Shown here one piece after another: positions 51,102-60,198 of a DNA stretch of 64,000 nt (position 1 is its first letter; every line of letters starts with the position of its first letter). Below the pieces are notes generated by a model. It was not told the DNA's origin. It ran no database searches and worked only from the letters and a program-made list of their open reading frames with translations. The position numbers were made by a program, and so were the translations under genes. Source of the stretch: Zoogloea sp041908905 (GTDB lineage: Bacteria; Pseudomonadota; Gammaproteobacteria; Burkholderiales; Rhodocyclaceae); NCBI RefSeq assembly GCF_041908905.1, contig NZ_JAYREK010000009.1, positions 1 through 64,000 on the forward strand, given 5' to 3'.

Positions 51102-52278
51102 GCCCCGCGATCCCCTCGACGAACTCGACGCCGGCCTCGCCCGGCTCGATGAAGCCGGCCTGCGCCGCCGCCGGCGCATCGTCACCACCTCCTGCCGGCC
51201 CGAACTCCAGCTCGCCGACCGCGCCGCGCCGGTGGTCGCCTTCTGCTCCAACGATTACCTCGGCCTCGCCGCCGAGCCCACCCTGGCCAGCGCCGCCGCG
51301 GGCGCCGCGGCCCGCTGGGGCGTCGGCGCCGGCGCCTCGCATCTGGTCAGCGGCCACTACGCCGCCCACGAAGCCCTCGAAGCCCGCCTCGCCGCCTTCG
51401 TCGGCATGGACGACGCGCTGTGCTTCTCCACCGGCTACATGGCCAACATCGGCGTGATGCCTGCCCTCGTCGGCCGCGGCGACGCGATCTTCGCCGACAA
51501 GGTCAACCACGCCTCCCTGGTGGACGGCGCCCTGCTGTCCCGCGCCGAGCTGATCCGCTACCCCCACTGTGACCTCGCGGCCCTCGAAGCGCGCCTCGCC
51601 GCCTCGGAGGCCCCGCGCAAGCTGATCGTCACCGACAGCGTGTTCAGCATGGACGGCGACCTGGCCCCGCTGCCCGAGCTCCTCGTCCTCGCCGAGGCCC
51701 ACCGGGCCTGGCTGCTGGTGGATGACGCCCACGGCTTCGGCGTGCTCGGCCCCCAGGGCCGCGGCAGCCTCGCCCACTTCGGCCTCGGCTCGCCGCGGCT
51801 GATCCTGATGGGCACCCTCGGCAAGGCGGCCGGCGTGGCGGGCGCCTTCGTCGCCGGCTCGCGGGATGTCATCGAATGGCTGATCAACACCAGCCGCAGC
51901 TACATCTTCACCACCGGCGCGCCGCCGCTGCTGGCCGAGACCCTGCTCACCGCCGTCGACCTCATCGAACACGGCGACACCCGCCGCGCCCACCTGGCCG
52001 CGCTGATCGCCCGCTTCAAGGCCGGCCTGCGCCTCTCCCGCTGGCAGCTGCTCGCCTCCGACACCCCGATCCAGCCGGTGGTGATCGGCGACAACCACGA
52101 AACCCTGGCCGTCTCCCGCGCCCTGGATGCCGAGGGCCTGTGGGTGCCGGCGATCCGCCCCCCCACGGTGCCCAAGGGCGCCGCGCGGCTGCGCATCACC
52201 CTGTCCGCCGCCCACAGCGTGGAGCAGGTGGACCGGCTGGTCGCCGCCCTCAACCGCCTGGAGGCCCAGCACCCATGA
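51094..52278 (+). CDS. bioF: 8-amino-7-oxononanoate synthase
   Basis: 394 residues from a TTG at 51094 with GGAGG six bases upstream, overlapping bioA by eight bases. It condenses pimeloyl-ACP or -CoA with L-alanine. PLP-Lys block LMGTLGKAAGVAGAFVAG, and FCSNDYLGLA, DDAHGFGVLGPQGRG. The TTG is preferred because it alone has a ribosome site. Confidence 0.97.
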   Translation: MAEPRDPLDELDAGLARLDEAGLRRRRRIVTTSCRPELQLADRAAPVVAFCSNDYLGLAAEPTLASAAAGAAARWGVGAGASHLVSGHYAAHEALEARLAAFVGMDDALCFSTGYMANIGVMPALVGRGDAIFADKVNHASLVDGALLSRAELIRYPHCDLAALEARLAASEAPRKLIVTDSVFSMDGDLAPLPELLVLAEAHRAWLLVDDAHGFGVLGPQGRGSLAHFGLGSPRLILMGTLGKAAGVAGAFVAGSRDVIEWLINTSRSYIFTTGAPPLLAETLLTAVDLIEHGDTRRAHLAALIARFKAGLRLSRWQLLASDTPIQPVVIGDNHETLAVSRALDAEGLWVPAIRPPTVPKGAARLRITLSAAHSVEQVDRLVAALNRLEAQHP

Positions 52279-53027
52279 CCCCCGCCGCCCAACCCCTCGT
52301 GCTGCTCCACGGCTGGGGCCTGTCGTCCGGCGTGTGGGCGCCGCTGCTCGCCGAACTCGGGCCGACGGTGAACGCCATCGCCGTCGACCTCCCCGGCCAC
52401 GGCGGCGCCGCGCCGGCCGGCGACACCCTCGCCAGCTGGGCCGACGCCCTCGCCCCCCGGCTGCCCGACGGCGCCGTGCTGGTCGGCTGGTCGCTCGGCG
52501 CCCAGCTCGCCCTCCACCTCGCCGCCCACGCCCCCCACAAGGTGAGCCGGCTGGTGCTGATCGCCGCCACGCCGCGCTTCGTGCAGGCCCCCGACTGGCC
52601 GGCGGCGCTGCCCGAGGCCACCCTCGCCGGCTTCCGCGGCGACTTCGACACGACCCCCGACGCCACCCAGCGCCGCTTCACCGCCCTGCAGGCGATGGGC
52701 GACGGCCGCCGCCGCGAGGTCATCGCGGCCCTCAACGCCGCCCTCACCCCCGCCGACGCCGCCCACCACCCGGCCCTCGCCACCGGCCTCAGGCTCCTCG
52801 CCGACACCGACCTGCGCCCGCGGCTCGCCGACGTCCGCCAGCCCGTGCGCCTGCTCCACGGCGCCGAAGACCGCCTGATGCCCGTCGCCGCCGCCGAATG
52901 GCTGGCCGACGCGCTCCCCGACGCGCGCCTGTCGGTGTTCAAGGACTGCGGCCACGCCCCCCAGCTGTCGCGCCCGGCCGACTGCGCGACGCTGATCCGG
53001 GCCTTCGCCGCCGAGGCCACCCGCTGA
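52275..53027 (+). CDS. bioH: pimeloyl-ACP methyl ester esterase
   Basis: 250 residues from the ATG at 52275 (ATGA overlap with bioF). Alpha/beta-hydrolase triad: nucleophile in LVGWSLGAQLAL, Asp in LLHGAEDRLMP, His in KDCGHAPQLS. It removes the methyl ester that BioC adds, ending pimelate synthesis. Two bases separate it from bioC. Confidence 0.95.
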   Translation: MTPAAQPLVLLHGWGLSSGVWAPLLAELGPTVNAIAVDLPGHGGAAPAGDTLASWADALAPRLPDGAVLVGWSLGAQLALHLAAHAPHKVSRLVLIAATPRFVQAPDWPAALPEATLAGFRGDFDTTPDATQRRFTALQAMGDGRRREVIAALNAALTPADAAHHPALATGLRLLADTDLRPRLADVRQPVRLLHGAEDRLMPVAAAEWLADALPDARLSVFKDCGHAPQLSRPADCATLIRAFAAEATR

Positions 53028-53029
53028 CG

Positions 53030-53806
53030 ATGCAAGCCCCCGCCCCCAAGCGCGCCGTGCGCGCCGCCTTCGACAAGGCCGCCGACCACTACGACGCCGT
53101 CGCCGCGGTGCAGCGCGCCGCCTGCGACCGCCTGCTCGATCTCGCCACCGGCCAGGGCTTCCAGCCCGGCCGCGTGCTCGATGCCGGCTGCGGCACCGGC
53201 TACGCCCTGCCGGGCCTGCGCCGACGCTTTCCGGCCGCCGAGCTGCTGGCCCTCGATTTCGCCCCGGCCATGCTGCGCCGCCACCCCGCCGGCCTGGCCC
53301 GGCCCCTGTGCGCCGACCTGGAGCACCTGCCCCTCGCCGACGGCTGCCTGGACGCCATCTGGTCGAGCTACGCGCTGCAATGGTGCGCCCCCGGGCGGGC
53401 CTTCCCCGAGCTCGCCCGCGGCCTGCGCCCCGGCGGCCAGCTGTGGATCGCCACCCTCGGCCCCGGCACGCTGGCGGAACTCCGCGACGCCTTCCGGCAG
53501 GTGGACGACGCCGAGCATGTGTTGCCCTTCCAGCCGCCGGAAGCCGTCATCGCCGCGGTCGAGGCCGCCGGCCTGCGGGTGCTCGCCCGCGAGCGCGCCA
53601 CCCTGCGGGCCTGGGCCCCCGACCTGCGCCGGCTCCTCGCCGACATCAAGACCCTCGGCGCCCACCAGACCGGCGCCGCCCGCCGCAAGCCCCTGGGCAA
53701 ATCCGCCTGGGCCCGCCTGCAGGCCGCCTACGAGCCGCACCGCTGCGCCGAGGGCCTGCCCGCTTCCTACGACACCTTCTGGCTGATCGCCGAGAAACGC
53801 CCATGA
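53030..53806 (+). CDS. bioC: malonyl-ACP O-methyltransferase
   Basis: 258 residues. SAM-binding motif RVLDAGCGTGYALPGL; methyltransferase pattern SSYALQWC; C-terminal KTLGAHQTG typical of BioC. It caps malonyl-ACP so the fatty-acid cycle can build pimeloyl-ACP. It overlaps bioD by four bases. Confidence 0.95.
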   Translation: MQAPAPKRAVRAAFDKAADHYDAVAAVQRAACDRLLDLATGQGFQPGRVLDAGCGTGYALPGLRRRFPAAELLALDFAPAMLRRHPAGLARPLCADLEHLPLADGCLDAIWSSYALQWCAPGRAFPELARGLRPGGQLWIATLGPGTLAELRDAFRQVDDAEHVLPFQPPEAVIAAVEAAGLRVLARERATLRAWAPDLRRLLADIKTLGAHQTGAARRKPLGKSAWARLQAAYEPHRCAEGLPASYDTFWLIAEKRP

Positions 53807-54471
53807 CCGCCTACTTCATCGCCGGCACCGACACCGAGATCGGCAAGACCTTCGTCACCTGCGCCCTCCTCCACGCCGCCCGCGCCCGCGGCCTCAGCGC
53901 GGTCGGCATGAAGCCCATCGCCGCCGGCGCCGACCTGGTGGGCGGCGAACTCATCAACGAGGACGCCGCCCGCCTGCGCGCCGCCGGCAGCTTCGACCCC
54001 GGCCTCGCGCTGCTCAACCCCTACTGCCTCAAGAGCCCCATCGCCCCCCACATCGCCGCCGCCGAAGAGGGCGTGACGATCGCCCCCGCCCCCATCCTCG
54101 ACGCCTTCGCGGCGCTGCGGGCCCGGGCCGACGTGGTGCTGGTGGAGGGCGTCGGCGGTTTCCGCGTCCCCCTGGGCGACGGCTACGACACCGCCGACCT
54201 GGCCCGCGACATGGCCCTGCCGGTGATCCTGGTGGTGGGCATGCGCCTGGGCTGCATCAACCACGCCCTGCTCACGGTCGAGGCCATCGCCGCCCGCGGC
54301 CTCCCCCTCGCCGGCTGGGTTGCCAACCAGGTGGCCCCGGCCATGCTGCGCTTCGACGAAAATCTCGCCGCCCTCACGGCACGCCTGCCGGCGCCGCTGC
54401 TGGGCGTCACGCCCTTCCAGGCAGATGGCGACGCGGCCGGGGCGGCTGGCGGGCTGCGCCTGCCGGGCTGA
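53803..54471 (+). CDS. bioD: dethiobiotin synthetase
   Basis: 222 residues. P-loop GTDTEIGKTFVTCALL; VEGVGGFRVPL; MKPIAAG. It closes the ureido ring of DAPA to dethiobiotin with ATP and CO2. Last of the operon. It is convergent with the histidine kinase gene 18 bases away, with no clear terminator between. Confidence 0.97.
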   Translation: MTAYFIAGTDTEIGKTFVTCALLHAARARGLSAVGMKPIAAGADLVGGELINEDAARLRAAGSFDPGLALLNPYCLKSPIAPHIAAAEEGVTIAPAPILDAFAALRARADVVLVEGVGGFRVPLGDGYDTADLARDMALPVILVVGMRLGCINHALLTVEAIAARGLPLAGWVANQVAPAMLRFDENLAALTARLPAPLLGVTPFQADGDAAGAAGGLRLPG

Positions 54472-54489
54472 ACCCCGACCCGCCCGCTG

Positions 54490-55800
54490 TCAGCCCGCCG
54501 CCGGCCTGGGCAGGCTCAGCGTCGCGCGCAGGCCACCCGCCGGGCGATTCTCCAGGCGGATCGTTCCGCCATGGGCGAGGACGATTTGCCGGACGATCGC
54601 CAGCCCCAGGCCAACGCCGCCGGTCTCGCGACTCCTCGACGACTCGCTGCGGTAGAAAGGTTCCAGCACCTTCTCCAGCATGTCCCCGGGCAGCCCGGGG
54701 CCCTCGTCATCGACGACGATGGTCACCCGGGCCGGCTCATCGACCAAGGCCACGGACGCCTTCCCGCCGTATTTCAGGGCATTCTCGATGAGGTTGCCGA
54801 TGGCCCGCCGCAGGGCCTGGGGGCGCCCGCTCAGCCTGACGCAGGCCGGCGCCTGAAGCGGGATCTCCCGCCCCAGCTCGGCCCAGTCGTCCACCAGGCT
54901 CTCCAGCATGGCCACCATGTCGATCGGATGGACCGGCTCGTCGGCCGTGCGCCCGCGCAGGAACTCCAGCGCCGAGGTCAACATCTGCTGCATGTCGTCG
55001 AGGTCGCGCAGGTAGCGTTCGCGCAGGCCGGCGTCGGCCAGCATTTCACTGCGCAGGCGCAGGCGGGTGACGGGCGTCTTGAGGTCGTGGGACACCGCAG
55101 CCAGAAATCGCTCCCGCTCCTCGATGTGCTGCCGGATGCGCCGCTGCATCGAGTTGAAGGCCCGGGCCGCCTCCTGCACTTCGCTCGGCCCATCCTCGGG
55201 CAGGGGCGGCTGCTTGAGGTCGTCACCGAGCCGGTTGGCCGCCGTGGCCAGCCGGGTCAGCGGCTTGACGGTGATGCGTGCGACGTACCAGATCAGCACG
55301 CTCACCACCGTCAGCATCACCGCCAGATTGAGGAACAGGTGGAACGGCCAGTCGAAGATCTCCTTCGGCGCGCCGCCCTCGACGCGCAACCAGCCCCCCG
55401 AGCCGAGCCCGACGCACACGTCGAAGGCGAAGCCCCCCACGTGGGGCAAGGCGACCGGCCGGACCTCGACCTCCGGGCCCAGGCTTGCGGCCAGCCGATC
55501 GAGGAACGCCTGCCCCGCCGCGGGCACCGCGTCGAGCGGCGGCCCGCAGTCCGCGACCGCGACCCGCAGGCGCCCGGTGCCGAGGCGTTCCGCAAGGCGC
55601 GGCCTGTCCTCGATGGGGGTGCTGTCGATGGCCCGGTGGATGGCCGCCACACGCTGCGCGAACTCCTGGCTGATCGCCGCCCCGAGGGTGCGCTGGCGCT
55701 CGGTCATGTGCATCGCCACGCCGATCAGCTGCGCCACCAGGAGCCCGCCCGTCATCAGCAGCGCCAGGCGTCCGAACAGGGTGCGGGGCAGCAGGCTCAA
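54490..55800 (-). CDS. sensor histidine kinase linked to the exporter operon
   Basis: 436 residues from the TTG at 55800, overlapping the regulator stop (TTGA). First helix LFGRLALLMTGGLLVAQLIG; periplasmic domain ~120 residues; second helix FLNLAVMLTVVSVLIWYV; HAMP; HisKA ERFLAAVSHDLKTPVTRLR; ATPase NLIENALKYGG, DDEGPGLPGDM, GGVGLGLAIV. All blocks are intact. The frame opens upstream only because of GC-rich shadow codons. An ATG about 17 codons in is an alternative. Confidence 0.92.
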   Translation of the reverse strand: MSLLPRTLFGRLALLMTGGLLVAQLIGVAMHMTERQRTLGAAISQEFAQRVAAIHRAIDSTPIEDRPRLAERLGTGRLRVAVADCGPPLDAVPAAGQAFLDRLAASLGPEVEVRPVALPHVGGFAFDVCVGLGSGGWLRVEGGAPKEIFDWPFHLFLNLAVMLTVVSVLIWYVARITVKPLTRLATAANRLGDDLKQPPLPEDGPSEVQEAARAFNSMQRRIRQHIEERERFLAAVSHDLKTPVTRLRLRSEMLADAGLRERYLRDLDDMQQMLTSALEFLRGRTADEPVHPIDMVAMLESLVDDWAELGREIPLQAPACVRLSGRPQALRRAIGNLIENALKYGGKASVALVDEPARVTIVVDDEGPGLPGDMLEKVLEPFYRSESSRSRETGGVGLGLAIVRQIVLAHGGTIRLENRPAGGLRATLSLPRPAAG

Positions 55801-56525
55801 CGCTCGACATCCACCAGGGCGGCCAGCACGTAGCCTTCGCCACGCACCGTCTTGATGAGCGCCGGCTCCCGGCTGTCGTCCATCAGCCGCCGGCGCAGGC
55901 GGCCGACCAGCACGTCGATGCTGCGGTCGAACAGGATCGCCTCGCGCTTGTTGGCCAGCTCGAGCAGCTGGTCGCGGGGCAGGACGCGCTGGGGATGCTC
56001 GAGGAACACCCGCAGCAGGCGGTACTCGGCCCCCGACAAGGGGACGACCAGCCCGTCCGGCGCGGTGGCGTTGCGGGTGGCCACGTCCAGGCGCCAGCCC
56101 GCAAAGCGGAACCCCCGCGCATCGCCGATCTCCATGTTGGCCGGCAGCGACTGGGCCCGTCGCAGGATGGTCTTGATGCGCGCCAGCAGCTCCCGCGGGC
56201 TGAAGGGCTTGGCCAGGTAGTCGTCGGCGCCCATCTCGAGGCCGATGATGCGGTCCACCTCGTCGCCCCTGGCCGTCAGCATCAGCACCGGCAGGTTGCT
56301 GGAGCGGGCCCGCAAGTCGCGGCACAGGGACAGCCCGTCCTCGCCGGGCAGCATCAGGTCGAGGATGACGAGATCGATGCAGTGGGTTTCCAGGACGCGG
56401 CGCATCGCCTTGCCGTCGCCGACGGCGCTGACCCGGAACCCGGCCTGGCTGAGGTATTCCGACAACAGGTTGCGGATCTCCCGGTCGTCATCGACGACGA
56501 GCAGATGTTCGGTGGGCGCGCTCAT
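55797..56525 (-). CDS. OmpR-family response regulator
   Basis: 242 residues from the ATG at 56525. Receiver: LLVVDDDREIRNLLSEYL, LVILDLMLPGEDGLSL (phospho-Asp), LAKPFSPRELLARIK. DNA-binding winged helix ending IKTVRGEGYVLAA. It is very like the OmpR protein at 28907 in layout. It overlaps its kinase gene and follows the exporter ATPase by 61 bases, so control of the exporter is likely (inference). Confidence 0.93.
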   Translation of the reverse strand: MSAPTEHLLVVDDDREIRNLLSEYLSQAGFRVSAVGDGKAMRRVLETHCIDLVILDLMLPGEDGLSLCRDLRARSSNLPVLMLTARGDEVDRIIGLEMGADDYLAKPFSPRELLARIKTILRRAQSLPANMEIGDARGFRFAGWRLDVATRNATAPDGLVVPLSGAEYRLLRVFLEHPQRVLPRDQLLELANKREAILFDRSIDVLVGRLRRRLMDDSREPALIKTVRGEGYVLAALVDVER

Positions 56526-56586
56526 GGGGCGATCATAAACCGGCAGGCGGCGGCCGATAGGCCCCATGCACGGGTGCGCGGCGGAC

Positions 56587-57324
56587 TCACGGGATCTCCC
56601 TTCCCTCGCCGGCCTCTTCTTCGGTGCGCCCGTCGCGGATCTGGTAGATCCGCCTGAAAGTGGGGATGATCTTCTCGTCGTGGGTCACCACCACGATGGC
56701 GGCCCCGTAGCGGCCGGCCATGTCGTTGAGGATGCGCATCACGGCCAGGGCCCGGGTCGAGTCGAGGGGCGCGGTCGGCTCGTCCGCCAGGATCACCGGC
56801 GGCTGGTTGACCAGCGACCGGGCGATGGCCACGCGCTGCTGCTCGCCCCCCGACAACATCGACACCCGGACGCCCATCCGGTGCCCCACGTCGAGGGCCT
56901 CGATCAGCCGGCGGGCCCGCTCCCGCGCCTCCCCGTCCGGCACCCCCGCCAGCATCGGCAGCAGGGCGACATTGTCGACCACGTCCAGAAACGGGATCAG
57001 GTAAGGCGCCTGGAAGATGAAGCCGATCCGGTCGCGGCGGAGCGCCCGCAGGTCGTCGATCTGCCAGCCGCCGGCCGTCCCGTCGAAGATGCGCTCGCCG
57101 CCCAGCTCGATCTGCCCTCCAGTGGGCTCGATCACCGCGCCCAGGCACTTGAGCAGGGTGCTCTTGCCCGAGCCGCTGGGGCCGACCAGGCCGACCACCT
57201 CGCCGCGCCGGATGCACATGTCCACGCCGCGCAGGGCCGGCACCGCCGTCGGCCCGCTGCCGTAGGTCTTGGTCAGTCCGCTGAGGCGGATCGCCACGTC
57301 GTGACTGGATGCCGCAGGGTGCAT
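56587..57324 (-). CDS. ABC exporter ATPase (LolD/MacB/DevA type)
   Basis: 245 residues. Walker A GPSGSGKSTLL, signature LSGGEQQRVAIARSL, Walker B VILADEPTAPLDS, and H-loop VVVTHDEK. Type II exporter family of LolD, MacB and DevA. Third gene in adaptor-permease-ATPase order. Confidence 0.95.
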   Translation of the reverse strand: MHPAASSHDVAIRLSGLTKTYGSGPTAVPALRGVDMCIRRGEVVGLVGPSGSGKSTLLKCLGAVIEPTGGQIELGGERIFDGTAGGWQIDDLRALRRDRIGFIFQAPYLIPFLDVVDNVALLPMLAGVPDGEARERARRLIEALDVGHRMGVRVSMLSGGEQQRVAIARSLVNQPPVILADEPTAPLDSTRALAVMRILNDMAGRYGAAIVVVTHDEKIIPTFRRIYQIRDGRTEEEAGEGREIP

Positions 57325-57326
57325 GC

Positions 57327-58520
57327 TCAGCCTCCGATGGCGTCAGCGGGATCGACGCGCAGGGCGGCGCGGATCGCCAGCACGCTGGCCAGCGCGCACA
57401 CCACGAGGGTCAGGGCCAGCCCCCGCACCGCGTCACCGGTCTCCAGCAGCACATGGCGCGGAAAGAACGGCGCCCACAGGGTGGCGGCCGACTTGCCGAC
57501 GACGAAGCCGATCACCCCAAGCGCCAGCGCCTGCTGCAGGATCATCGCGGCGATGCTGCGGTCGCGGGCGCCGATCAACTTGAGCACGGCGATCTCCCGC
57601 TGCTTGTTGAGGGTCATGGTGTAGATGATGAAGGCCACGATGGCCGCGCTGACGATCGCCAGGATCACCAGAAACATGCCGATCTGGCGGGCCGAGGTGG
57701 CGATCAGCTTGGCCACCAGGATCTCCTCCATGTCGGCGCGGGTCCACGCGGTGAGGTGCTTCCAGCGGCCGATGTCGGCCTTCACTTCGGCAGCCGGATA
57801 GCCGGGTGCCACGCGCACCAGCACCGCATTCACGTTGCGGCTGACGGTCTGGCTGGCCAGCAGCGCATCGAGCAGGCCCGGCACCCCGGGCCGGTTGAGC
57901 TCCGGGTTGGCGCGCGTCCGGGCCCGCTCGGCGAGCAGGCTGTCGTTGTCCTTGAGAAACTGTACCTCCTGGGCGTCCTTCAGCGGAATGAACAGCATCG
58001 GGTCGCCGGACGACGAGGTGGCACGCCGCACCAGCCCGACCACGGTGTAGTCGTGACGCCGGATGCGCACCGTCTCGCCGAGCTGCAGGCCGGCCTTCTC
58101 GTCGGCGACCGCCTCGTAGTGGCTGCGGATCAGCGGGCGCCCGGCGACGATCCGGGCCGGCTCCCCCAGCGCCCCCGGCTCGACGCCGGCCAGCATCACC
58201 CGCAGGTCCTGCCCCGCGGCCTGCACCTGCATGGTCAGATAGGCCACGTTGGCCACCTCGGCTACGCCGGGCAGGGCCGCCAGGGTGCGATAGACGTCGT
58301 CGCGGATCGACGACGGCTCCGCCCACGGCCCCAGGGTGTCCTTCTGGACCACCCACAGGTCGGCCCCCGAGGCGTCGATGACGGCGTTGCCGTCGGCCAC
58401 CATCCCCCGGTACACGCCAGCCATGGTCAGGGTCACGCCGATCAGCAGGCCCAGGCCGATCCCGGTGAACAGGAAGCGCCCCAGGTGATGGCCGATGTCG
58501 CGGGAGGCCAGGTTGATCAT
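57327..58520 (-). CDS. FtsX/MacB-type ABC permease (DevC-like)
   Basis: 397 residues from the ATG at 58520, overlapping the adaptor stop (ATGA). First helix FLFTGIGLGLLIGVTLTMAG, a ~210-residue periplasmic domain, then three helices in an FtsX domain (IGMFLVILAIVSAAIVAFII, TLNKQREIAVLKLIGARDRS). The layout fits DevC/MacB mechanotransmission exporters. The substrate is unknown. Confidence 0.93.
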   Translation of the reverse strand: MINLASRDIGHHLGRFLFTGIGLGLLIGVTLTMAGVYRGMVADGNAVIDASGADLWVVQKDTLGPWAEPSSIRDDVYRTLAALPGVAEVANVAYLTMQVQAAGQDLRVMLAGVEPGALGEPARIVAGRPLIRSHYEAVADEKAGLQLGETVRIRRHDYTVVGLVRRATSSSGDPMLFIPLKDAQEVQFLKDNDSLLAERARTRANPELNRPGVPGLLDALLASQTVSRNVNAVLVRVAPGYPAAEVKADIGRWKHLTAWTRADMEEILVAKLIATSARQIGMFLVILAIVSAAIVAFIIYTMTLNKQREIAVLKLIGARDRSIAAMILQQALALGVIGFVVGKSAATLWAPFFPRHVLLETGDAVRGLALTLVVCALASVLAIRAALRVDPADAIGG

Positions 58521-59698
58521 GCGGGCGCTCCGCCGGCGCGATCCGCCCGCACCCGGTCGCCATCGGAAAGGGGCTTCGGCGTGCGGACGATCACCGTGTC
58601 GCCCGCCTCCAGGCCGTCGGACACCTCGACGCCCTGCTCGGTCCGCAGGCCGACGCGCAGCGGCCGGAAGCGCGCCCGCCCCTCTGCCACCACGAACACG
58701 CCGACCTGCCCCATCTGGCGGACCAGCGCGGCCGGCGGCACCGCCAGCACGGCCGGGCGCGCCGGCAGCTGCAGCGTCACCTCCGCCATTTCGTTGAGGG
58801 TCAGACCGGCCGGCGGCGCATCGAAGGCCACCATCGCCACCCGCTCCTCGGTCACCGCGTCCGACATCTGCTCGACCCGCGCGACCTTGCCGGCAAAGTG
58901 TTCCCCCGGGCGGCTGCGCAGGGTGATGGCGGCGCCCAGGCCCGGCGCCAGCCCGGCCGAACGCCCCTGGTCGATGCGCACGCGCAGCCACAGCGCGTCG
59001 GCTTCGGTCATCCGCAGCACGGCCTGCCCGGCGAGCACCGTGCTGCCGGCCTCGAAGTCGCGGGACACGATCCGCCCCCCGACCGGCGCGATCAGGCGGG
59101 TATTGGCCAGCTGCCGCTCCAGCGCGCGGGTTTCGGACAGCAGCCGCTCCCCGTCGGCGCGGGCCGCGGCAACGCCGGCCCGGCTGCCCTGCAGGCCGGC
59201 CTCGGCCGCCCGCGACTCGTGCCCCCGGGCGCGCTCGGCCTCGGCGCTCACGAAGCCGCTCTGCCGCAAGGCCTGGTAGCGCCGGGCGTTGGCGGCCGCC
59301 GTCGCGAGGCGGCTCTCGGCCTCGCGGCCCTGGGCCTCGGCCGCCGCCAGCCCGGCGCGGGCGCGGGCCAGCCCATGGCGGCTGGCGGTAAGCCGCTCCT
59401 CCAGGTCGACCGGGTCCATCTCGGCGAGCAACTGCCCGGCGCGCACGGTATCCCCCTGCTCGACATGCACCCGGACCACCCGGCCCGCCGCGGTGGGGCC
59501 GACCAGGACGGTGCGCCTCGACTCGACGACCCCGATCCCGAACAGGGTCGGGTGCAGCGCCTGCCGCGCGATCACCACGGTGCGCACCTCCGGCACCGGG
59601 GCCAGGGGGCTGCTGCGCAAGGCCAGCAGGCCGGCACCGAGCACCACCAAGGCCACCACCACCTTGCGCAGCCGCGCCGACAGGACAGGCCGCTTCAT
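58517..59698 (-). CDS. periplasmic adaptor of the ABC exporter (DevB/HlyD-like)
   Basis: 393 residues. N-terminal helix VVVALVVLGAGLLAL; lipoyl halves VLVGPTAAGRVVRVHVEQGDTV and RLIAPVGGRIVSRDFEAG around a long coiled coil (about 100-190); beta-barrel and a C-terminal domain DGLEAGDTVIV. First full gene of adaptor-permease-ATPase-regulator-kinase. The GGAG ribosome site sits inside the end of the upstream small ORF. Confidence 0.93.
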   Translation of the reverse strand: MKRPVLSARLRKVVVALVVLGAGLLALRSSPLAPVPEVRTVVIARQALHPTLFGIGVVESRRTVLVGPTAAGRVVRVHVEQGDTVRAGQLLAEMDPVDLEERLTASRHGLARARAGLAAAEAQGREAESRLATAAANARRYQALRQSGFVSAEAERARGHESRAAEAGLQGSRAGVAAARADGERLLSETRALERQLANTRLIAPVGGRIVSRDFEAGSTVLAGQAVLRMTEADALWLRVRIDQGRSAGLAPGLGAAITLRSRPGEHFAGKVARVEQMSDAVTEERVAMVAFDAPPAGLTLNEMAEVTLQLPARPAVLAVPPAALVRQMGQVGVFVVAEGRARFRPLRVGLRTEQGVEVSDGLEAGDTVIVRTPKPLSDGDRVRADRAGGAPA

Positions 59699-59699
59699 C

Positions 59700-59774
59700 T
59701 CAGTCTCCGGCCGGGCCGAACCCGATCGGCGGGACGACCGGCGGCGGCGGGGTGTGGCGGAAATCGTGCATCAT
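59700..59774 (-). CDS. candidate 24-residue proline-rich leader peptide
   Basis: A 24-codon ORF (tandem ATG, then HDFRHT, four consecutive Pro, V-V, two Pro, and a Gly/Pro end) whose TGA is one base before the ATG of the adaptor gene. Polyproline stalls ribosomes when EF-P is limiting, and leader stalling commonly controls efflux genes. No strong ribosome site is seen before it (GGGTAG only). The ORF is too short for statistics; treat it as a hypothesis. Confidence 0.4.
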   Translation of the reverse strand: MMHDFRHTPPPPVVPPIGFGPAGD

Positions 59775-60198
59775 GGGCTACCCGAGAGATCGATCACGCG
59801 ATTGTCGGCACGTCCCCCTCATCTGTCGCCCACAACCCGGTAACGTACTGTGTCAGCCGGCCACTTGTCATCGAAGCTCACCAAATCGCGCCCGGCGCCT
59901 GAAAGACGCCACACAATGCACCAGGCTGGTGCCGCCAGGCTTTCGCCTGCATCAACACAAGCCTTTGAATCGAGAATGTTTTTGGTCTTGCGTCAGATCA
60001 AGCCGTGAACCCCGAAAATCCCCCATCGTGTGACAATTTGACGCAGGCTGCGTGATGGGGCCGGCCTGAGCCTGGCCCGCGGGTTTTGCCATCAAAATCA
60101 CCGGGCATCACTCAAGATGTCGATTTCAATCCCGTTCATGCTGAGATTGGGACACGTCCCGTCAGGTGCCCGTTCGCCATGGATTCCATTGATCTACC
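59775..60198. other. intergenic region between the exporter operon and the hybrid kinase
   Basis: About 424 bases without a convincing gene. An inverted pair GCGTCA (near 59985) / TGACGC (near 60040) and a nearby hairpin ACGCA-GGC-TGCGT are visible. I see no promoter close to consensus for either flank and no mobile-element remnant. Confidence 0.5.
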
